DNA of 64,000 nucleotides from Achromobacter xylosoxidans. Its GTDB lineage: Bacteria > Pseudomonadota > Gammaproteobacteria > Burkholderiales > Burkholderiaceae_B. This document shows positions 16,245 through 25,349 of the stretch, one piece after another. Each line of letters starts with the position of its first letter. Positions within the stretch are counted from its first letter, which is position 1. Location of the stretch: the NCBI RefSeq assembly GCF_001457475.1, contig NZ_LN831029.1, forward strand, positions 3,658,001-3,722,000, read 5' to 3'. A program made the translations under genes and the position numbers. A model generated the notes under the pieces. That model was not told where the DNA came from. It saw only the letters and a program-made list of their open reading frames with translations, and made no database searches.

Positions 16245-17864
16245 TCACACCTTGAAGCGCGACACGCCGCTGCGCAGGTCGTTGGCCACCAGCGTCAGTT
16301 CCTCGATCGCCAGGCTCGACTGGCGCAGCGATTCCACCGTCTGCTGGGCCGCATCGCTCAGTTGCTGCAATGCCTGGTTGATCTGCTCGGCGCCGGTGGC
16401 CTGCGCCTGCATGCCTTCGTTGACCATCTGCACGCGCGGCGCCAGCGTCTGCACCTGCTGGATGATCTGCGACAACTGGTCGCCGACCTGCTGCATGTCG
16501 GCCATGCCGCGGCGCACCTCTTCCGAGAACTTGTCCATGCCCATGACGCCGGCCGACACCGACGACTGGATCTCGCGCACCATTTGCTCGATGTCGTAGG
16601 TGGCCACGGCGGTCTGGTCCGCCAGCCGGCGGATCTCGGTGGCCACCACGACAAAGCCGCGGCCGTATTCGCCGGCCTTCTCGGCCTCGATGGCCGCGTT
16701 CAGCGACAGCAGGTTGGTCTGGTCGGCCACCTTGGTGATGGTGGTGACCACTTGCGTGATATTGCCCGCTTTCTCGTTCAGGATGGCCAGCTTGGCGTTG
16801 ACCGAGCCCGCCGCCCCGACCACGTTGCGCATGGTGTCTTCCATGCGCGCCAGGCCCACCTGGCCGCTGCCGGCCAGCGATGCCGTCTGCTCCGCCGCGC
16901 TGGAGACCTCAGTCATGGTGCGGACCAGTTCGCGCGAGGTCGCGGAAATCTCGCGCGAGGTCGCGCCGATCTCGGTGGTGGTGGCCGCCACTTCCGATGC
17001 GGTGGCCTGCTGCTGCTTGGACGTGGCCGCGATTTCGGTCACCGACGTGGCCACCTGCACCGCCGAGCGCTGGGTCTTGCCGACCAGGCCGGTCAGCTCG
17101 TCCACCATGCCATTGAAGCCGCTCTCGATGGCATTGAACTCGTCCTTGCGGGCCAGCGTCAGGCGGCGTGTCAGGTCGCCGCCGCCGGTCGCCTCGAGCG
17201 TCTTGACGATGGCGCTCATGGGGTTGACGATGGCGCGCAGCAGCAACACGCCGCAGATGATGGCGGCCACGATGGCCAGCCCCAACGACACCAGCATGCC
17301 GACTTCGGCCTTTTCGACCGCCTTCTGGATGCCGATCGCCGACTCGTCGGCCTGCTCCTTGTTGGCCGCCACCATCGTGGCCAGCACATCGCGGCCGGCG
17401 TAGAACGCGGGGCGCAGGTCGCTCTTGATCTTGGCCTGGGCCCGCGCCGGATCGGCCAGCATGGCCGGCTCCAGGATTTCGGCGCGGATGCGCATGTACG
17501 TCTGCAGCGCCTTCTCGAAATCGGCGAACATGCGCTGGTCCTCGCCGCGAACCACGGTGCGGCGGTATTGCTCGATGTCGTCCTTCAGGTGCTGGTCGTT
17601 CTTGGGCAGCGCCGCCAGGCCGGCCTGGCGCTCCTGTTCGGTATCACTGTTGAAGGCGTCCTGCACCGCCACGAAGCCGGCAAACCACGACGCCCGTATC
17701 GAGGTGCTGTAGTAGATGCCGGGCACCGCGTCGGTATTGATCGACTTGGCCTCGGCCTCGACCTGCAACAGCCGCTGGTAATCGACCACGACCATCAGCG
17801 CCATGATGGCCAGGATCACCAGGAAACTGGCGATGATGCGCTCGCGGAGTGTCAGATTCTTCAT
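16245..17864 (-). CDS. wspA: WspA: methyl-accepting chemotaxis-type surface-sensing receptor
   Basis: 539-residue transmembrane receptor. TM1 is about residues 10-27, followed by a periplasmic helical domain of about 160 residues. TM2 is at 188-209, then a HAMP segment ([13 protein letters not shown]). A long coiled coil has the conserved signalling tip [26 protein letters not shown]. The frame is open 40 codons further up, but [11 protein letters not shown] at 17864 is the membrane-anchoring start expected for a receptor. It heads the minus-strand wsp operon and in Pseudomonas clusters laterally on surface contact. Methylation by WspC and demethylation by WspF set its sensitivity. Confidence 0.95.
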   Translation of the reverse strand: MKNLTLRERIIASFLVILAIMALMVVVDYQRLLQVEAEAKSINTDAVPGIYYSTSIRASWFAGFVAVQDAFNSDTEQERQAGLAALPKNDQHLKDDIEQYRRTVVRGEDQRMFADFEKALQTYMRIRAEILEPAMLADPARAQAKIKSDLRPAFYAGRDVLATMVAANKEQADESAIGIQKAVEKAEVGMLVSLGLAIVAAIICGVLLLRAIVNPMSAIVKTLEATGGGDLTRRLTLARKDEFNAIESGFNGMVDELTGLVGKTQRSAVQVATSVTEIAATSKQQQATASEVAATTTEIGATSREISATSRELVRTMTEVSSAAEQTASLAGSGQVGLARMEDTMRNVVGAAGSVNAKLAILNEKAGNITQVVTTITKVADQTNLLSLNAAIEAEKAGEYGRGFVVVATEIRRLADQTAVATYDIEQMVREIQSSVSAGVMGMDKFSEEVRRGMADMQQVGDQLSQIIQQVQTLAPRVQMVNEGMQAQATGAEQINQALQQLSDAAQQTVESLRQSSLAIEELTLVANDLRSGVSRFKV

Positions 17865-18110
17865 ACCGGGGACCCTTGTGCAATGTCGGCGCCAGCATCC
17901 GCGCCAGCGCCGTCGACGTTTTTCCGGCGGCCGTTTCGGCCCGCCTTCCACCCGTTTCTGACGGAGTGTGGGAATAGTCAGCAATTATTGCAAAGGCGCG
18001 GCCTCTCAGCTACGGAAAAACAGGGGAAACCCCGTATTCCCGCCGCGCTCCGTCGGGAAAAAGCAAAGCCTGCTTACACGGGACTTGTCTTTTGGTGTGA
18101 CAGGGCGTAC

Positions 18111-18133
18111 GAAATGGCCGCAAGCCTGCGGCC
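18111..18133 (-). terminator. Weak intrinsic terminator after the amidase gene
   Basis: On the minus strand GGCCGCA-GGCT-TGCGGCC (18133-18116) forms a 7-bp stem followed by ATTTC, seven bases past the amidase stop codon. The T-run is short, so termination may be partial. The stretch between here and wspA (17865-18110) shows no gene and presumably holds the wsp promoter, for which no convincing -35/-10 pair was found. Confidence 0.4.
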
Positions 18134-18139
18134 TTTCTC

Positions 18140-19612
18140 CTACCCCCACAGGCCTTGCGGCGGACGGGACCCGACCCAGTCGCGCAGTTGATCGTGGGCG
18201 TGGGCCAGTTGCAGCACCGCCAGGTCGCCGCGCGGCGGCCCGATCAACTGCATGCCCATCGGCAGGCCGGCCGCGCCGAATCCCACCGGCACGCTGATCA
18301 CCGGGCAGCCGGCCAGCGTCCAGGGCGTGACGGTTTCCATCCAGCGGTGGTAGGTGTCCATCGGCCGCCCCGCGATCTGCCTGGGCCAGTCGAGCTTGGC
18401 GTCGAACGGGAACACCTGCGCCGATGGCACCGCCAGGTAATCGACGTCCTCGAACATCCGCAGCACGGCCTGGTACCAGGCGCTGCGCTCCTCGGTGGCC
18501 TGGTAGACCTGCCGCGCCGTCATGCCGTCCAGCCCCTCGACTTCCCAGATCAGCGCCGGCTTGACCAGCTTGCGGGTTTCGGGGTTGCGCACCAGGTCGT
18601 GGTACTGGCCGCCCACCATCAAGTGCCGGTGCGCCAGCCAGATGCGCCACAGCCGCTCGCCGGCGAACGGCACGCGGTAGTCGTCGACCCGGCAGCCGGC
18701 CGCCTGCAGGTCGGCCAGCGCCTGCGCGCACAGGTCCAGGATGCCCGGCTCCATCGGCAGATAGCCGTCCCAGTCGCCCAGCCAGCCGATGCGCTTGCCG
18801 CGCAGGTCGGCGTCCAGCGGCTGCGCGAAAACGGCGGGATCGTCGCCCAGCGACAGCGGCGCGCGGGCGTCGTGGCCGGCGATCACCGACAGCATGCGGG
18901 CCACGTCGCGCGGCGTGCGGCCCATCGGGCCCTCGTACGACAGTTGCTTGAGGAACACTTCAGTGGACGGCCCGTTGGGCACGCGGCCCGCCGACGGCCG
19001 CATGCCGTAGACGTTGCAGAATGCCGCCGGATTGCGCAGCGAGCCGCCGAAGTCGCTGCCGTCGGCCACCGGCAGCATGCGCGCCGCCAGGGCCGCCGCC
19101 GCGCCGCCGCTGCTGCCGCCGGCGCTCTTGGTGGCATCGTAGGGATTGACGGTGGTGCCGTAGACGGGGTTGTAGGTGTGCGAACCCAGGCCGAACTCGG
19201 GCACGTTGCTGCGGCCGATGAAAATCGCGCCGGCCGCCCGCATCCGTTCGGCCAGGATGGAATCCTGCTGGCTCACCTGGTCCTTGTAGACCAGCGACCC
19301 CATCGACGTGACCATGCCGCGCACGGCGGTCAGGTCCTTGGGCGCCTGCGGCATGCCGTGCAGCCAGCCCAGCCACTGCCCGGCGGCCAGTTGCGCGTCG
19401 CGCTCGTCGGCTTCGCGCAGCAGTTCAGCGCGCTCGCGCCGCGCCACCAGCGCATTGAGCGCGGGGTTGACCGCATCGATATGGTCCAGGTAGGCCGCCA
19501 TGACCTCGCGGCAGGATACCCGGCGCTGCCGGATCGCGTCCGACAGCGCATGCGCGGGCATGGCGACGATATCGTTCAGGCGGCCGGCGGCCGCAGGCGT
19601 GGCTGCATTCAT
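18140..19612 (-). CDS. Amidase-signature family amidase
   Basis: 490-residue amidase. The Ser-cisSer-Lys triad is visible: Lys92 in QAPKDLTAVRG, the cis-Ser in AGGSSGGAAAALA (167-168), and nucleophile Ser191 in DGSDFGGSLRNPAAFC. Family members hydrolyse amide or nitrile-derived amide bonds and include AtzF- and GatA-like enzymes. There are no GatB or GatC partners here, so tRNA amidation is unlikely and a catabolic role is inferred. It is cytoplasmic, with no signal peptide. It stands alone on the minus strand between wspA and a thioesterase. The C-terminal VISVPVGFGAAGLPMGMQLIG block is the usual family ending. Confidence 0.9.
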   Translation of the reverse strand: MNAATPAAAGRLNDIVAMPAHALSDAIRQRRVSCREVMAAYLDHIDAVNPALNALVARRERAELLREADERDAQLAAGQWLGWLHGMPQAPKDLTAVRGMVTSMGSLVYKDQVSQQDSILAERMRAAGAIFIGRSNVPEFGLGSHTYNPVYGTTVNPYDATKSAGGSSGGAAAALAARMLPVADGSDFGGSLRNPAAFCNVYGMRPSAGRVPNGPSTEVFLKQLSYEGPMGRTPRDVARMLSVIAGHDARAPLSLGDDPAVFAQPLDADLRGKRIGWLGDWDGYLPMEPGILDLCAQALADLQAAGCRVDDYRVPFAGERLWRIWLAHRHLMVGGQYHDLVRNPETRKLVKPALIWEVEGLDGMTARQVYQATEERSAWYQAVLRMFEDVDYLAVPSAQVFPFDAKLDWPRQIAGRPMDTYHRWMETVTPWTLAGCPVISVPVGFGAAGLPMGMQLIGPPRGDLAVLQLAHAHDQLRDWVGSRPPQGLWG

Positions 19613-19745
19613 GGTGTTGTCTCCGCTTTTTTTCTTGGCAGGCCGACGATACTACGCCAATGCCGTGGCGGCCGCGCGCGGGGGCGGCCGACGCCCGCCG
19701 GGCCCGGCCCCTGTCCTGGCCGCGTGCCCGGCGCGTCCGCGGCTG

Positions 19746-20297
19746 TCAGGCCGGCGGGCGGGCGAACACCAGCAGCGTCGACGTGGCCGACGCCAGCAGG
19801 CGGCCATCGGCGTCGGTCAGCTTGGCTTCGGCGTAGGCCACGCGCTGGCCGAACGACAGCACCCGGCCCTCGGCCCGCAGCCGGCCGCTGTGGCGCGTGA
19901 TGGCCTTGTGATAGGCCACCTTCAGTTCCAGGGTGGTGTAGGCCTGCTCGGCCGACAGGCGCGAATGCACCGCGCAGCCGCAGGCCGAATCCAGCAAGGT
20001 CGCGGCATAGCCGCCGTGCACCGTGCCGATGGGGTTGTAGGCATGCGGGCCGGGCGTGCCGGCGAACACCGCCAGCCCTTCCTCGGCTTCGACGAAATCG
20101 AAATCCAGCGACACCAGGATGCCCGGCTTGCGCCCCGATGCCAGCAGCGCGCGCAATTGCGCCAGGCCGTCCAGGCCGGCGCCGGTCTGGTCGACCAGGC
20201 TGGGTTCGCGCCGCGCGGCGCGGTTGGCATCGGTGGACGGGGAAAAGGCGGTCGCGTCGCGGGCGGCGGCGTCCGCGCGGGTCGAATCGGAGGTCAT
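19746..20297 (-). CDS. PaaI-type hotdog-fold acyl-CoA thioesterase
   Basis: 183-residue hotdog thioesterase. It has the PaaI signature YNPIGTVHGGYAATLLDSACGCAV, whose HGG/Asp region binds the thioester, and KVAYHKAITRHSGRLRAEG in the central helix and strand. It would release free acid from aryl- or acyl-CoA. The frame is open 25 codons upstream of 20297, but the M at 20297 (MTSDSTRADAA) has GGAG eight bases upstream, and the longer version would be unusually long. An AT-rich inverted repeat at 20363-20382 lies just upstream in otherwise very GC-rich DNA and may be its operator. The substrate is unknown. Confidence 0.85.
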   Translation of the reverse strand: MTSDSTRADAAARDATAFSPSTDANRAARREPSLVDQTGAGLDGLAQLRALLASGRKPGILVSLDFDFVEAEEGLAVFAGTPGPHAYNPIGTVHGGYAATLLDSACGCAVHSRLSAEQAYTTLELKVAYHKAITRHSGRLRAEGRVLSFGQRVAYAEAKLTDADGRLLASATSTLLVFARPPA

Positions 20298-20362
20298 GCG
20301 CAATGCTCCGGCAAAGGGAATGGGAAAGCCCGGGAATGGGGAAGCCCGCGGGCGGGGGTATT

Positions 20363-20382
20363 TATATGACAATCATCATATA
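20363..20382. promoter_or_regulatory. AT-rich inverted repeat upstream of the thioesterase (candidate operator, weakly Fur-box-like)
   Basis: TATATGA-N6-TCATATA has perfect 7-bp arms within a short AT-rich island, 66 bases above the thioesterase start. One 19-base alignment over it agrees with the GATAATGATAATCATTATC Fur consensus at about 12 positions by hand count. A regulator of another family is equally possible. Confidence 0.45.
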
Positions 20383-20404
20383 GCATCCTTCCCCGCCCGC
20401 CGCT

Positions 20405-21982
20405 TCACCGCGCCTGCGCGTCCTTGCCGATCAGGTCGATCAGGCCGTCCGACAGCGTGCCACGCCAGCTCAGGTAGTCATGGCCGCCGGCCACCTCCTG
20501 GTGCGTGACGACATAGCCCTTGGCCCGCAGCACATCGCGCAGGTGGCGGTTGGTCTCGAAGATGCCCGGCTGGCCGGCGCGGCCCGTCTCGAACCGGCCC
20601 GCCACCAGGTAGAAGCGGATCGGCAGCTTGCGCACCGCCGCGTATTGGCGCGTCAGCCACTGGTCTTCGCCGCCAGGCTGGCCCCACCAGTAAGAGCCCG
20701 ACTGGCTCAGCACGTTGCCGAACACTTCCGGGTGGCGCAGCGCGGCGTACGAGGACGCCAGGCCGCCATAGCTGGAGCCGCCGATCACCGTGCGCGCGGC
20801 CGGCGCGGCGATGCCCTGGCGCGCCGCCCAGGGCATCAATTCGCGCGCCAGGAACTCGGCGAAGTCCGGATTCGGCGGCAGTTCGACGCCACGGGATTCG
20901 GCGGTGGGGTTGGAGATCAGCAGCGCCGCCGTCGGCGGGATCACGCCGGCCGCGATCATGTTGTCGAGGATGGTCGGCGTGGGCACGCGGTTCAGGTACG
21001 GACCGGCGTCGAACAGCACCAGCACGTGATTGTCGGCCGCGCCGGGACGCCAGCCGGCCGGGCGATACAGCTGGATATCGCGGGTATTGCCGAGGATGGC
21101 GCTGGTGATCGACCGCGTCTGCACCTCGCCCGGCGTCACGCCGGCGCGCGGCGCCACCCAGGGTTCGGGCGCGGCGTCGGCCAGCTCCAGCACCGAGGCG
21201 TACTGGAAGGCGTCGATGCCGCGCGCCGGATAGGCCTTGGGGTTGAGCGGGTCGGCCTGCGCCGTCGCCAGGATGGCGCGCCGCCGCGCCGTGTCCGATG
21301 CGGGCAGTTCCGGCACGTCGGGCGCCAGCTTGTACGAAAGCCGCGTCGAGCGCGGCAGCACGAAGCTTGCGTACCAGACATCGGACGCACCCAGGCGGGC
21401 CAGCATGGTGTGGTCCTGCCCGGGACCGCCGAACAGCCGCACGTTGCGCTCGGCGCCGCGCCACATGAAAGTCACCCGGTCGCGCCCGGCGTCGACCGGC
21501 TCCACCAGCGGCGTGCCCTGCTCCGCGATCTCGCGCCAGAACGCGTCGGTATTGCCGCCTCGCGCCAGTTCGCGCGCCAGCGCCGCCAGGCGCGGGCTGT
21601 CGATGGCGGGCGCCGGCGCGCGCTGCGCCGCCAGCGGCACGCGTTCGTTCAACGTCCAGCGATAAGCGCCCTGCCCGCTGGCCCGCACGGTATAGCGGCC
21701 GTCGGCCGGCGCCACCAGCATCAGGCCGCCGGCCGGCCGCTCGGCATCGCTCAGGCGCCGCAGGTGGCGACCGTCGGCGTCCAGCAGGTCCAGCGTCACG
21801 CCAGGCGCGGCCTCCCACTGGCCGGCCACGAATTCGCCCTTGGCCAGGGCCAGCGGCGTATCCGCCGGCGTGCCGGAAGCCACCACGCCTTGCGCGCTTT
21901 GGGCCGACGCGGCGCCCGGCCCCGCCGCCAGCGCCAGGGCGAGCCAGCCGGCGCGCCACAGATTGTTTTTTCTGGAATGCAT
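20405..21982 (-). CDS. Secreted enterochelin-esterase-like alpha/beta hydrolase
   Basis: 525-residue exported protein. The signal peptide MHSRKNNLWRAGWLALALAAG...ASA is followed by QSAQGV. An N-terminal beta-rich region (about 30-330) ends in the Fes N-terminal-like block VTFMWRGAERNVRLFGGP. A C-terminal esterase domain carries the nucleophile elbow VIGGSSYGGLASSYAALRHPEVF and a terminal His in GGHDYLSWR. This arrangement matches IroE/Fes-type hydrolases that cleave tri-catecholate siderophores, although many such proteins are uncharacterised esterases. The M at 21982 is chosen because it opens the signal peptide and follows GGGGAACAA. A Fur-box-like sequence lies 80-100 bases upstream, supporting an iron-related role without proving it. 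Confidence 0.82.
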   Translation of the reverse strand: MHSRKNNLWRAGWLALALAAGPGAASAQSAQGVVASGTPADTPLALAKGEFVAGQWEAAPGVTLDLLDADGRHLRRLSDAERPAGGLMLVAPADGRYTVRASGQGAYRWTLNERVPLAAQRAPAPAIDSPRLAALARELARGGNTDAFWREIAEQGTPLVEPVDAGRDRVTFMWRGAERNVRLFGGPGQDHTMLARLGASDVWYASFVLPRSTRLSYKLAPDVPELPASDTARRRAILATAQADPLNPKAYPARGIDAFQYASVLELADAAPEPWVAPRAGVTPGEVQTRSITSAILGNTRDIQLYRPAGWRPGAADNHVLVLFDAGPYLNRVPTPTILDNMIAAGVIPPTAALLISNPTAESRGVELPPNPDFAEFLARELMPWAARQGIAAPAARTVIGGSSYGGLASSYAALRHPEVFGNVLSQSGSYWWGQPGGEDQWLTRQYAAVRKLPIRFYLVAGRFETGRAGQPGIFETNRHLRDVLRAKGYVVTHQEVAGGHDYLSWRGTLSDGLIDLIGKDAQAR

Positions 21983-22063
21983 CTTGTTGTTCCCCGGGCG
22001 CATGCCGCCCGCGGCGCGCTGGCGCCGCTGCGCGGCCTGCGCGCGGTTTGAGGTTGTCGAAAA

Positions 22064-22082
22064 CGAAATACGTATCATTATT
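22064..22082 (-). promoter_or_regulatory. Candidate Fur box upstream of the siderophore-esterase-like gene
   Basis: On the minus strand AATAATGATACGTATTTCG matches the 19-bp Fur consensus at 12 positions by hand count, with the AATGATA core intact. It sits in an AT-rich patch 82 bases before the start of the esterase gene. Confidence 0.4.
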
Positions 22083-22150
22083 GCTCGAAAGCGGCCCGCG
22101 CCATTGAACGGCCCCGCGCCGGGCGCGGGAATTGCCGCGCCGCCGGGGTC

Positions 22151-23035
22151 TCAATCGAACAGATGCCGCGCCAGATGGTCGACGAACACGCGCAGCTTGG
22201 GCGAGGGATGGCGGCTGGCCGGCCACAGCGCCCACATGGTGGCGTTGCCGCGCGTGCGTTCATCCATCACGGTCACCAGCCGGCCCGAAGCCAGCTCTTG
22301 CCTGATGGTGAAATCCGGCAGGCAGACGATGCCCAGGTCGCCCAGCGCCAGGAAGATGCGGGTCTCCACGCTGTTGCAGACCAGCGTCAGCGGCAGTTCG
22401 GGCGCAGGCGCGCCAGCCGCCGTCTTCAAGGGCCATTGCTCCAGCTTGCCCGTGCTGGGATAGCGGTAATGCAGGCAGCAATGGCGCTGCAGGTCGCTGG
22501 CGCGCCGCGGGGTTCCGTGGCGCGCCAGGTAATCGGGCGAGGCCGCCAGGATGCGGCGGAACTGCCCCAGGCGCCGGCGCTTCAGGCCCGAGTCCTGCAT
22601 CTCGCCGGAACGCACCACGGCGTCGTAGCCCTCGCCGATCACGTCGACCATCCGGTCGGTGAAATCCAGGTCCAGCCGCACCTGCGGATACTGCTTCATG
22701 AACGTGGCGATGGCCGGCTCGAACAGGCGGCTGTAGCGCGGCAGGCTGACGCGCAGGCGGCCGCTGGGCGTGCCGGCGGCCTCGGACAGCTCCAGTTCGG
22801 CGGCCTCCACTTCGCACAGGATGCGGCGGCACCGCTCCAGGAACTTCTCGCCTTCGGGCGTCAGGGTGATGTGGCGCGTGCTGCGGTGGAACAGGCGCAC
22901 TTTCAGGTGCGCCTCCATCCGCGCCACGCTCTTGCCCACCGCCGACGGCGACACGCCCAGGGTGCGCCCCGCCTCCGCGAAGCTGCGGGTGTCCGCCACC
23001 AGCACGAAAACACCGATACCGCTCAGGCTGTCCAT
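22151..23035 (-). CDS. LysR-family transcriptional regulator
   Basis: 294-residue LysR regulator. The N-terminal winged HTH (FVLVADTRSFAEAGRTLGVSPSAVGKSVARME, then LFHRSTRHITLTPEG) precedes a linker helix and a substrate-binding-like effector domain (GRLRVSLPRYSRLF ... NSVETRIFLALGDLGIVCLPDF). It belongs to the group that usually controls a divergent or nearby efflux or oxidoreductase gene. Here it faces an MFS exporter across a 185-bp gap containing repeated TCCGGAAT elements. The secreted esterase lies 168 bp downstream on the same strand but has its own AT-rich promoter region, so it is probably separate. Confidence 0.92.
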   Translation of the reverse strand: MDSLSGIGVFVLVADTRSFAEAGRTLGVSPSAVGKSVARMEAHLKVRLFHRSTRHITLTPEGEKFLERCRRILCEVEAAELELSEAAGTPSGRLRVSLPRYSRLFEPAIATFMKQYPQVRLDLDFTDRMVDVIGEGYDAVVRSGEMQDSGLKRRRLGQFRRILAASPDYLARHGTPRRASDLQRHCCLHYRYPSTGKLEQWPLKTAAGAPAPELPLTLVCNSVETRIFLALGDLGIVCLPDFTIRQELASGRLVTVMDERTRGNATMWALWPASRHPSPKLRVFVDHLARHLFD

Positions 23036-23065
23036 GGCCGGATTCCTTCAGTACGGACTTCAATG

Positions 23066-23082
23066 TCCGGAATATCCGGAAT
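23066..23082. promoter_or_regulatory. Repeated TCCGGAAT elements between LysR gene and MFS gene
   Basis: TCCGGAAT occurs twice with 9-bp spacing (23066-23073 and 23075-23082), about 31 bases above the LysR start. Close repeats of a palindromic half-site in a LysR divergent region are typical of the autoregulatory binding site, but no footprint-type evidence is available. Confidence 0.35.
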
Positions 23083-23220
23083 CCTAGCCTATTTTTCTTT
23101 TATCCATGGCTGCCTATCCTGCCGGCATCGTGTTCCCCGGCGCCATGCCCGTCGGGAGCCGACGCCGTTTCCCCCCGTTGCCGGCCGACCCGGCCGCCCT
23201 CCTCGTTTGACGTGATCGAC

Positions 23221-24750
23221 ATGACTCGCCTGCCTCCTTCCCGCATGACCAACCGCTGGCTGCAATTGCTGGCCGCCTGCCTCACCGCGGTGCTCATTCC
23301 CCTGTGCTTCACCGGCCCCGCCGTGGTGCTGCCCGCCATCAGCCATGCGCTCGGCGGCACGCCGGTGCAATTGAACTGGATCCTCAACGGCTACATCCTG
23401 GCCTATGGCAGCGTCATCATGGTGTCCGGCAGCCTGACCGACCTGTACGGGCCGCGCCGCGTCTGGCTGGGCGGATTGGCGTGGTTCTGCGCCTTCACCT
23501 TTCCGATCGCCTGGGCGCCTTCGGCCGCCTGGATCGATTTCCTGCGGCTGATGCAGGGCGTGGGCGGCGCGGCGGCCTTCGCCGCCGCCATGTCGTCGCT
23601 GGCGCCGCTGTTCCACGGCGCGGCCCGGGCCCGCGCCTTCAGCCTGCTGGGCACCACCTTCGGCATCGGCCTGTCGTTCGGGCCCCTGGTGTCGGGCTGG
23701 CTGGTGCAGACGGCCGGCTGGCGCTGGGTCTTCCACGGCACCGGCCTGGTCGGCCTGCTCGGGCTGGCGCTGGTGGCCGCCAGCGTGCGCGCCACGGCCG
23801 GCGCGGCCAGCGGACGTTTCGACTGGCGCGGCGCGCTCAGCTTCACCGGCGCGCTGGGGTTGTTCACCTACGGCATGCTGCTGGCGCCCGAGAACGGCTG
23901 GCGCGACGCCGCCGTGGCCGGCTCGCTGCTGGCCAGCGCGCTGCTGGCCATCGCTTTCATCGCCACCGAGATGCGCGCATCGCATCCGATGCTGGACCTG
24001 TCGCTGTTTCGCAGCGCGCGCTTTGTCGGCGTGCAGGCCCTGGCCGCCTCGCCGGCGTTTCTGTTCATCGCCCTGATCGCCATCCTGCCCGGCCGCTTCA
24101 TCGGCATCGACGGCCACAGCGCGTTGCGCGCCGGCCAGCTGATGATGGGCCTGGCCACGCCGCTGCTGGTGGTGCCGTTCCTGGCCGCGCTGCTGACGCG
24201 CCGCTTCAGCCCCGCCATCTTGTCCAGCATCGGCCTGGCGCTGGCCGCCGCCGGCCTGGCCTGGCTGGCCCGCGACCTGGGCGGCGACGCCGGCCGGCTA
24301 TGGCTGCCGATGAGCCTGATCGGCATCGGCATCGGCCTGCCCTGGGGGTTGATGGACGCGATGGCGGTCAGCGTGGCGCCGCCCGAGCGCGTCGGCATGG
24401 CGACCGGCATCTTCAACACCGTGCGGGTATCGGCGGACGGCGTGGCCATCGCGGTCATCAGCGCCTTGCTGGCCACGCTGATCCATGCCCGCGTCGCCAT
24501 CGACCAGCCGGACGCGGGCGCCCAGCTGCTGTTGCAGGCCGCCAACCGCGCGGCGCTGGGCCAGCTGGACGTCGCCGGCGCGTTGCTGCCCGGCGCGGGC
24601 GGACTGCTGCACCAGGCCTACGACGTGGCTTTCGGGCAGGTGCTGTACGCCCTGTCCGGATTCGCGCTGTTGCTGGCCGTGCTGGTCTACGCCTTGCTTG
24701 CCCGGCCCGAGGCGGCGCCCATGGCGCCGGCGCGGCCCCAGCCGCATTGA
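23221..24750 (+). CDS. MFS drug/solute exporter, DHA2 (14-TMS) family
   Basis: About 509-residue major facilitator with hydrophobic helices from WLQLLAACLTAVLIPLCF to GFALLLAVLVYALLA. It carries motif A-like GSLTDLYGPRRVWLGG in loop 2-3 and the motif C-like region around GTTFGIGLSFGPLVSGWLV. Length and helix count fit the 14-helix EmrB/QacA group of proton-driven exporters. Starts at GTG 23212, ATG 23221 or ATG 23245 are all possible. None has a convincing ribosome site, and 23221 is a compromise. It is divergent from a LysR regulator, probably its controller. Antimicrobial or metabolite efflux is the family role; no substrate can be named. Confidence 0.88.
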   Translation: MTRLPPSRMTNRWLQLLAACLTAVLIPLCFTGPAVVLPAISHALGGTPVQLNWILNGYILAYGSVIMVSGSLTDLYGPRRVWLGGLAWFCAFTFPIAWAPSAAWIDFLRLMQGVGGAAAFAAAMSSLAPLFHGAARARAFSLLGTTFGIGLSFGPLVSGWLVQTAGWRWVFHGTGLVGLLGLALVAASVRATAGAASGRFDWRGALSFTGALGLFTYGMLLAPENGWRDAAVAGSLLASALLAIAFIATEMRASHPMLDLSLFRSARFVGVQALAASPAFLFIALIAILPGRFIGIDGHSALRAGQLMMGLATPLLVVPFLAALLTRRFSPAILSSIGLALAAAGLAWLARDLGGDAGRLWLPMSLIGIGIGLPWGLMDAMAVSVAPPERVGMATGIFNTVRVSADGVAIAVISALLATLIHARVAIDQPDAGAQLLLQAANRAALGQLDVAGALLPGAGGLLHQAYDVAFGQVLYALSGFALLLAVLVYALLARPEAAPMAPARPQPH

Positions 24751-24875
24751 ACGCCGATCGCGTGATCCGGACGCCGGCGCGCGCGGACCGGCAGCGGTTT
24801 GCGCCAGATCAATCCGCCCCTGCGCCGCCGCGCCCTACTATTCGCGCTGCCGATTCACGCCGCCAGGAGACCCAT

Positions 24876-25280
24876 TTGTCCGAACCCGACATCTGCACCG
24901 AAGCCGAGATCCGCGATCTGGTGCATACGTTCTACGCCAAGGCGCGCGCCGACGCCGCGCTCGGGCCGGTGTTCGAATCCCAGGTGCACGATTGGGACGA
25001 GCACCTGGCGACGCTGTCGGACTTCTGGTCCGCGGTGCTGCTGGGCACGCGCCGCTTCACCGGCATGCCCATGCCCAAGCACGTGGCAATGCCGCACCTG
25101 AGCGCCGAACTGTTCGAGCGCTGGCTGGCGCTGTGGGGTGAAACCCTGGCGGCGCTGCCCAACCGCGCGCTGGCCGACGCCGCCGGTGAAATGGCCAAGC
25201 GCATGGCGCGCAGCCTGTGGTACGGCTACCAGCTCAGCCGCGATCCGAACCAGCCGCTGACGGAATTGCGTTCGGCCTGA
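24876..25280 (+). CDS. Group III truncated haemoglobin
   Basis: 134-residue 2-over-2 globin. The group III signature GTRRFTGMPMPKHVAMPHLSAELFERWLALW includes proximal His74 (PHL), and SLWYGYQLSR follows near the end. The start is TTG at 24876, chosen because AGGAGA lies five bases upstream and no ATG gives a full globin. The frame itself is open far upstream across the MFS gene, which is not coding in this frame. Group III trHbs such as Campylobacter Ctb bind oxygen with high affinity and are linked to NO or low-oxygen metabolism. It lies 125 bp after the MFS gene and converges with the helicase gene. Confidence 0.9.
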   Translation: MSEPDICTEAEIRDLVHTFYAKARADAALGPVFESQVHDWDEHLATLSDFWSAVLLGTRRFTGMPMPKHVAMPHLSAELFERWLALWGETLAALPNRALADAAGEMAKRMARSLWYGYQLSRDPNQPLTELRSA

Positions 25281-25349
25281 AGCCACGGCCCCACGGCGCC
25301 GCCAGCGGGGCGTCTCCCGCGCCGCGTCCGGGTGGAAATCGGCGCGCGC

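Noticed and set aside
23304..25280. A 658-codon frame ending in the truncated haemoglobin
   Set aside because: The part before 24876 lies over the MFS gene in a non-coding frame. TTG at 24876 with AGGAGA gives a normal-length globin.
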